From Pleurotus djamor (Eukaryota > Basidiomycota > Agaricomycetes > Agaricales > Pleurotaceae), in contig JAPEVF010000318.1 of assembly GCA_029747585.1 (NCBI GenBank), positions 1-51,056 on the forward strand: DNA of 51,056 bases. The letters run 5' to 3'. The notes beneath the pieces were generated by a model. That model was not told the origin of the DNA. It did no database searches and saw only the letters and a program-made list of their open reading frames with translations. Below, one piece after another: positions 44,570 through 51,056 of this stretch. The number at the start of each line of letters is the position of its first letter. Position 1 is the stretch's first letter. The position numbers and the translations under genes were made by a program.

Positions 44570-46442
44570 AAATTGGAAATCGGCGCGAAGTGCATCACAG
44601 GGTTCCCCGAAAATTCAAGTCCACCTCCGCATCGTCAATTCCACCACTTCTTGCCCTGTATTAGGCTGGTATAGATGTATATGCATAGTTTAGACCAAGA
44701 ATGAGAGTGTCGGTCAAGAGATTTCAGTCGCAAGAAGAAATTCTGTTCAAGTCTCACTTCCCCTTCTCACCCGTTCCCGTACAAATTTCCACCGCGCACG
44801 GATCTACACCTGTCGAGCCAACAACGAAGAATCGGTCGCTGATCCTGACCTTGCTCAGTGTCCGCTAACCGATTGGATACCTCAAGCGCCTGGCAGCGAT
44901 ACGCAGGCTGCGTGGTCACAGAAGTCAATGAGTCGCTCACATTCGTTGCTCATGTCTACCTTGGGTGTCTTGAGGTAGAACGACCGTCGAGCTGCGTAAT
45001 AGTTTTAGGGTCCTTGGTGCCGCAGTTAACCGGTTGTGGTTCTCAGAGGTTCGTGGTGCTGGGAAACACGGGTTACTCAACACGAAATCGTTCGGAATCT
45101 GGATGACGGTGATGGAATATCAGAGAATCAAGAAATTCCCGACTCTGGTGGAAGTTCAACGTTCAATGCTCAAATCCTCTCCTTACATCTGCTTACCTGC
45201 TTTTCGTGTTACATTCCCATCTTTGTTTGCTCCCCCATGCACTTGCCCTGTCCCTTACCAGCATGGTCTGTATTTACATCAGTCACCATCTCTATCCTTA
45301 CAACCATTTCTTACACTTTCTACGTAAATCCATTGAAAATTGTTCATCGATGGGGATATATACATTGTACTCACCTCCATTTCCGCAGAGACGTTGTTCA
45401 AATTCACGAAACTGAGACTTCGCATCAGAACCAAAATTCCGGCCATGGTACTCTGCTCTTCTAGTAGGTCTCGTCCCGGTGACACAATTCGTGACTAGTG
45501 ATGCCACTGCGAATTCGGAGGAAGAGTGTCCTGAAAGCTTGACAAATACTTAGTGAGAAGGTGCAGAATTTCAAGTTGAGCAAATGTGTACATGAGTACC
45601 AGCGGGGCAAACTGTAAGGGACACTTGATTCCTCCTAAGTCTCCCCTAGGTGCCGGTCACCTGACCACTTAGTCCGGTCTCGGCGCCTACATCAGAGGAA
45701 AATGCCTATGACTTAGGCGCCCTGGTCAGTCCTCCGTCACATGATCCTTTCCCTAATTCTCCCCTATTCCCCCACAGCACATTCTTGTACATCTGTTTTA
45801 AACATTTTACTTTCATCTCATATTGGCTTCCAATCTTGTGATTGGGTGGCTTGGTACTATATAGTCATCCTCCCATGCTTGCATGTAGCTGGCTGCCTAG
45901 CAGTTGGATCCTCAGAGTATTCTCCTCGGATTCCCTCTCGCTATGAACGAGTATCAAAGAATGGCATTCCAAAGGTTTTCATGCAGTCGATCTGGACAGA
46001 GAATTGAGTGGAATGATTTGGGAAGAGGACTTACCAGGCCGCGAAGGGATGATGTCCCGTTGACCGTTGCCTACGTCCCTGTGGATCGTGTTCCATGGTC
46101 AGCTGCTCAATTGCTGGCAGTCCAACCAAGGATGACGATTTCGGTTCGCAGCTTCCCCATCTTAAAGGCCGTAGGCAACGCCATCATCGGCAAACTCAAG
46201 CTCGACCTGTGCTTCGTTGACGGAGACAGAAGGAAGAATGGCAGTAGTGCAGATGGATTTTTGGGTAAGGGTATGAGGCGCAGGCAAGCAGGAAGTATTG
46301 CTAGGGGTTGCTCCTCCACGGATGTATGGCGCCAGTGAACGAAAGAGTGGATATAGATGGGAAGGGGGTAAGGTTCGCCAAAAGGAAGCGAGGAGTGTAT
46401 GGAAAAGAGGGACAATAGGTTGATTTAGACCAATGAGACGAG
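44570..46442. other. Region without supported genes
   Basis: Frames at 45036-45464 and 45904-46338 (plus) are open but have no domain or splice evidence. No structure beyond short palindromes such as GGTCACCTGACC near 45655 was seen. Confidence 0.3.
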
Positions 46443-46579
46443 ACCAATACTACTTATGAGGTGTTCATAAGAAAGGGAAAGTCAAGTGAACGTACCGAGT
46501 CCTAGGGATCTCCATCTCTGTCTTCGTCGTATCAACCGCCATCAACGGACAATACCAATACTACTTATGAGGTGTTCAT
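46443..46579 (+). repeat. 26-bp direct repeat, 111 bp apart
   Basis: An identical 26-bp string (begins ACCAATACTACTTATGAGG) occurs at 46443-46468 and 46554-46579. The bases flanking it differ. It could be a short target duplication or a microhomology scar, but no element ends were seen. Confidence 0.6.
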
Positions 46580-47131
46580 CCACGGCAACATTCATTGAGT
46601 CCCCCATCCTGGTAGCCACAGCGTAGGATTCGCTGCTGATAGCGATCATTTGGACAGCGTTGTTGTGGTCGAAAGGTGACTATTCGCTGGGGGTTTGAAA
46701 ATGGCGAGTGTAGCTGATTGTATGCTGTCTACATGTTGTCTGATACGTTGGCTGTCATGGCCGCCGTTGCTGCGCCCCGAGCGCAGGAGGGAGAAGCTGG
46801 AGAATGTCAGAGGGTAGATAGGCTACCGCTGGTGATGGCTGACTGTAAGTTGGACGGAGGGTAGGGATAGAAATACAAAGAAGAGGACGTGCCAGTCATA
46901 GCGCGTGAGGTGACGTCCGAATGACAGTCGTGCTTCTCGTTTCAGCTCCTCTGATCGATGGCGGCGGCTTTCCGTTCCATCCACACTTCTTAGTCCTCCC
47001 TGTGCCACTGTTGACACCCTTGTCACAACTTAAAAGTTGGGTAGATCACCTGTAGCTGTCCTAACGATACATCATTGACTATAAGTGTGAGTCTCGCGTG
47101 ATGCATTGTTCACTATACCTTACTTACTCGC
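46580..47131. other. Intergenic, no gene seen
   Basis: Only short open frames without support. It leads up to the terminal-repeat element at 47132. Confidence 0.35.
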
Positions 47132-47822
47132 GCCTACCAAAAGTAATCGCGCACCCCGAAAAAGGATGACTCACAGTTTTCAACGAGACCAGGGCATTTC
47201 CTCCCAAACTTTTGAATGTAATAAGGAGATATTCGCGTGAGCATTGAAAGTCTGTGGCCTGAAGAAAACCGGCGCTGAACTGGATGGATCGAGGGTGCTG
47301 TAAATAAAATGCCATTTTTACTTTGTCTCGATACATGTAGACGTGCGCTCCGAGGCGCCGAGATATTATATGTTCGAGCCCTTTGGATCCTCTCTTCCAT
47401 GTGTGAAGGGATAGGATAGAGAGCCAACACATGGAGAGAAATTGGGGTACCAAGGTCGCGTCTGAGTTGCCAAAAAAGGAAACACTTAGGAGATCGAGGG
47501 GTAAAATGACCGAAATGCCTCACTTTCAAGGAGCCGTCTTGCGTCACTGAACCAGCTTTCCAAGAAACCAACTATACGAGCCTTCTACTGATATCTAAGC
47601 GCTCTCAATCCGTACATTAAATTGTTTCTGAGGGGTCTATGGGAAAAGCTCATTCCGAGCGTGAAATTGATTTACCCCCTCAGGACGTGGGTTGATTGGC
47701 ACTCTTATTCTCACAATTGTTCTCTTGGACCACTGATAATTGTCATATTTATTATGATCAAAAAAATCGAGGGGATGATGGCGAAGCACAGGTCAAAAGG
47801 TGCGCGATTACTTTTTGTAGGC
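47132..47822. mobile_element. 691-bp element with 24-bp terminal inverted repeats
   Basis: The left end 47132-47155 starts GCCTACCAAAAGTAATCGCG; the right end 47799-47822 is its reverse complement with a single mismatch. The interior has no convincing gene (the minus frames at 47124-47571 have no domain), so this looks like a non-autonomous DNA transposon. A half copy of the terminal motif (GGTGCGCGATTACTT) recurs at 48409-48423. No target-site duplication is obvious, and the transposase family is unknown. Confidence 0.55.
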
Positions 47823-50544
47823 AGTATTACTTGCCTTCAGGGTGATTTTAGCAATAAGAACACGAATGAAATCACTACCTTGGCCGGTAAATCATTTTCA
47901 TGGTCAAAATGAGCTTTTTGTACGGACCTGTGAGGGCGGGTCTGATAATGGGAGCTCTAACATATGAGTATTAACATGGACCAACCCATTTCCTTGAAAG
48001 CTGTATGAGTGAGGTGGGATTTCGTGTTGAAAGTGACGCCTTTCGATGATTTAAATATTTACCCCTTGATCCCCTGGAAATCTCCTTTTTTGGGGGGGTT
48101 ACTCACGAAGTTGCCACACCAATTTCTCTCAACGAAACGACTCCCTTCTTTATTCCTTCACATACAAAAGAGATATGTTTCATAGCTATCACATTTACTA
48201 TTTCTGGCCCATGGAGTAGCTGGAAGCATGGATCGAGAATTGGGCAAAGGGACACCAAATTTCGCACACCCTCGATTCATCCACTTCGGTACGTCCTTCC
48301 TTCTAGTGGCAAAGTCTGATTCCTTACACGTATACCTCTCAGCTGTATCCATCAATTCTGGACCAAGCCCTCGGGTTCAAGGAAAACATGGCGGCCATCA
48401 CAATTTTCGGTGCGCGATTACTTATGGGCCATGGCGGCCACGAGTAGATGTCTGGCAAAGCCTTTGGAACACGTTTTGAGCGAGGAAATAGAGGGATCAA
48501 CGATGTAGGTGGATGTGGATTGGATGTAGATCAGCGGATGTGAGGATGGGAATCAGAAGGATGGGGAGGCAATGGGCAGGGGAGAAATTCTCGATTTCGA
48601 GAGAGACTTGCGTAGCAAACTTTATCGCCGAGCTTTCTATAGATCTATGGGGAGTCAACGACAGGATCAAGGTCAACGACAACGATGATGATGATGGAAC
48701 AGATCGTTGAGATAAGCCTTATCTCATTCCCATGCATTCTTATCTTTTTTTCCAGGGCTGAGTCTGAGCTGGACGCCGTTGCCAACGACATCGGCGATTG
48801 TCTCTGCCATCCACCACCACCACCACCACCACCACCACCATCATCACCACCATCGCACCTGCTAGCGTCTCCTTGCCTCATACACTTGCCGTTCCAATAT
48901 CCTACTAACCCAGCTCCCGCGTCACCAACGACACCATGATTTACCAGTGCGTCGCATCAGTCTACCGTACATCCTTGTCTATGAGGTCATTCCCCTTGTA
49001 TCCGTATAGCATTCGATCTAAACACCCCACCGCGTCCTCAATTTATGCACGTGTCGATATCAATAGTTGTTTGAGATAGGATCGGAGGGTTTCATCCGCC
49101 GGGATGATGGTGCATTGTTTCTGCATTATATTGCTCTCCACCCCAAACGAATGAAATCCATTGTGAACCCCAGCTTTAACCCGCCTGCGTCGCCGAAATT
49201 CGTCTCGCACACTTCGTACGGGGCGAATCTATCAACAGAACACTACATTGTCCCTCAGGAGGAGACTCCAGGCTACGCACACAGTTATGCTACCACTATC
49301 TTTCATACTCATTAGATGCTCCCTTCGCAGCCCTCAAAGATGACTCAATCCTCCCAGACATCTCTCAATTGAAACAAAGCCTGTAGCACTGTTTTCGCCA
49401 ACCGACAAGCTGGTGGATTTGCTTGGAGCAGCTTATCTTGATGTAGAGCCGGTATGTCACGCCCCCTCCTCGCATTCTCCACGCGCCATCCATCCTATCG
49501 TCACATTCTATTCCTTACAGTGGTGTGGCAGCTTTCCCTCACGTTTACGACCGAATCTGAGTCATTTAGAATGTAGCCCAGACCATCCCCATCCACCTCG
49601 CTCGCTCAGGGACACCATCACAAGAATACAGCGATGGAAGAATTGAAAGCAGGGAGGATGATGAGCCCGGAAAGGCTGGTTTTGCTGTACGTTACACATT
49701 CCCTGACATTTCCGCCTTCTCATCAAACATCCACCATCTCACAGGCATTCCTCCCCTCCAACGTCTAACCTTGCCCGTCGTTACCGTAATCGTCATGCTC
49801 AAGTCACCATCTTGTATAAAACCAAGGTTCAAAACCGAATGTCTGGACCCAACCTCCCGACCACGACCGCCTTCTAGTTCCCGCATCACCAAAGCCTCGC
49901 ACACTCATGCTCGCTACGCAATCTCAGTTAAACACGAACCCGTTGCCCAGCTGATACCTTCCCTACATGCTCCGGAGTTCGAGGAGGAGGACACGACGCT
50001 GATGAAGCCTTTGATTGTTTGTACGCGAGCCTTGTAGTTGAAGAGGAAGGAGAAAGCCTTTCTTGGACGGGGGAGGAATGATAAAGGTTATCAGTCGTTC
50101 CAGCGGCGCAGCAGTAACAACAAATGTCACCACACCGGTCATTGACTTAGCTGGATGACGGAGGCGATTTTCCTCAATGGTACGTACCCTCTCTCTTCTC
50201 TTCATCTTCTGCTTGTTCATCGTGATCGTCATTTCTATCGCCTAGTTCCACCTCACCTCTCCTCCAACATCTCCTTACATGGGCTATGACTTTGTACGCC
50301 GCGTTGGCGCTTTGTTTTGGTGGGGCTGGTACTTTGGGTCGGGGAGGTGGCGGAGGTATTCATGCGCGTGGTTGGAGATGAAGCGCGAGGAGGCTACTGC
50401 TCCGCAGCTATCGCCATAGCTACAGCTCCACCAGTCTGGCTCGCTGATGGTTCGTCAACACTGGGGATGATAGAATCAAGCCCACCGGCCCCGCCGACGT
50501 CATCTCCCACCTCAATGGAATTCACGGCATCCAATTTCAAAGTA
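47823..50544. other. Region with coding-like fragments but no resolved gene
   Basis: Open fragments on the plus strand include 49080-49310 (GFIRRDDGALFLHYIALHPK), 49389-49451 (LFSPTDKLVDLLGAAYLDVE, followed by a GTATGT donor) and 49744-50000 (GIPPLQRLTLPVVTVIVML). They may be exons of one decayed gene, broken by stops and by the MITE at 50545. A (CCA)n microsatellite lies near 48811-48852. Confidence 0.3.
48811..48852. repeat. CCA/CAC trinucleotide microsatellite
   Basis: A run of CCACCACCACC repeats with a few TCA interruptions, read as polyproline on the plus strand. Confidence 0.85.
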
Positions 50545-50820
50545 CTGACCTAAAGGAATCAATTCGTCAGTCACGCGTCACGGGCCTCTTGGAAATGACG
50601 AAAAGTCACGCCCGTCACGCATTTCGGGAGGGTCTGACGAAAATTCTGGCGGGGAGTCACTCGAAATCAGCCCAAAATCAGCCCCCAGAGGCTAAAAATC
50701 GACGAAATTTTCGCCTGCGGCGCCGGAATGTCACGCTACGCCAGCTCGCCTGCCGAAACCAAAATTTCGTCAGGCCAGTCACGCGTCACCTCGCCTGACG
50801 AATTGATTCCTTTAGGTCAG
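50545..50820. mobile_element. MITE, 276 bp, perfect 26-bp TIRs and TA target duplication
   Basis: The left terminus 50545-50570 (begins CTGACCTAAAGGAATCAATT) and the right terminus 50795-50820 are exact inverted repeats. TA flanks both sides (50543-50544 and 50821-50822). The interior is short, has no open reading frame, and repeats TCACGC and CGAAATTTT/AAAATTTCG motifs, including GTCACGCGTCAC close to both ends. The TA duplication points to a Tc1/mariner-type transposase acting in trans. Confidence 0.92.
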
Positions 50821-50915
50821 TATCTCTTGCCACTCTGAACTGAGTCCAGCCAGCCTCACGGTGGTTGGCACAAGGCCTTTGGTACCACTCCCTCCCTTTG
50901 TTCCCATCCGTCAAC

Positions 50916-51056
50916 ATGTTCGACCGTCAGCCTACCGACATACTATCCAATTCTACGCCTCACGCAACCAATACTATTGATGAGCTCACTGTAGCTCTCA
51001 CAAACTATTCGCGCCTTCCTTCTCCCGAATATCTATCGACTTGTTGCTGTGGGAGG
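50916..51056 (+). CDS. 5' end of a conserved basidiomycete gene with a CCCG motif, runs off the window
   Basis: ATG at 50916 opens a frame that stays open to the window end: MFDRQPTDILSN, then IDELTVALTNYSRLPSPEYL and CCCGR. The DEL..AL..YSR.PSPE...CCCG pattern matches, from memory, the N-terminus of a conserved mushroom protein with a cysteine-rich start and a long coiled coil. Only the first 47 codons are visible, so no domain can be confirmed and no function is given. The MITE at 50545-50820 ends 95 bp upstream of the ATG, inside the likely promoter or 5' UTR. Confidence 0.5.
   Translation, partial: MFDRQPTDILSNSTPHATNTIDELTVALTNYSRLPSPEYLSTCCCGR

Noticed and set aside
49744..50000. Fragment IPPLQRLTLPVVTVIV suggested a TRAPP complex subunit
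   Set aside because: The resemblance rests on one short stretch from memory; neighbouring fragments did not fit that protein, so no name was given.

Overview
The window looks like the nuclear genome of a mushroom-forming basidiomycete (Agaricomycetes). The evidence is the many 45-70 nt spliceosomal introns with GTRNGT donors and CTGAC/CTRAC branch points, a class I hydrophobin, a tandem array of DUF6533-type seven-TM proteins, a fungal F-box protein, a fungal PIF/Harbinger element, and hypothetical families known mainly from agarics. No rRNA, tRNA or CRISPR signal was seen. Single N bases, most beside C, G or A homopolymers, mark sequencing gaps; some hide frame changes. All gene models were spliced by eye.

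Left part (0.3-15.3 kb): a dense block of small, intron-rich, lineage-specific genes. It holds two orphans of 126 and 134 aa, a modular disordered protein with a C-terminal domain of an agaric hypothetical family, a 308-aa orphan, an F-box protein, two paralogs ending in a domain like the N-terminal domain of RNase H1 (the caulimovirus viroplasmin fold), and three tandem paralogs (about 109-122 aa) sharing one phase-2 intron. Upstream of two of these paralogs lie repeated exon/intron cassettes with intact splice sites. The block looks like recent local duplication and divergence of lineage-specific genes.

Middle (15.6-25 kb): a seven-TM gene whose 3' end runs into low-complexity repeats; an intact GPI13/PIG-O gene, the clearest housekeeping gene here; and a 3' fragment of a polysaccharide lyase 14 gene that stops within 2 bp of the inferred terminal inverted repeat of a 3-kb PIF/Harbinger element carrying both a DDE transposase and a Myb/SANT-like partner.

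Right-centre (25-35 kb): a class I hydrophobin with an apparent 1-nt frameshift after its signal peptide, then three full-length DUF6533 genes plus one truncated copy, all on the minus strand. Start-proximal TATA-like elements are conserved between copies.

Right end (35-51 kb): mostly decayed or uninterpretable sequence around an integral peroxisomal membrane peroxin gene. It also contains a degenerate tandem-repeat block (43.4-44.5 kb), a 691-bp TIR element, a textbook 276-bp MITE with perfect TIRs and TA duplication, and the 5' end of a conserved basidiomycete gene running off the window.
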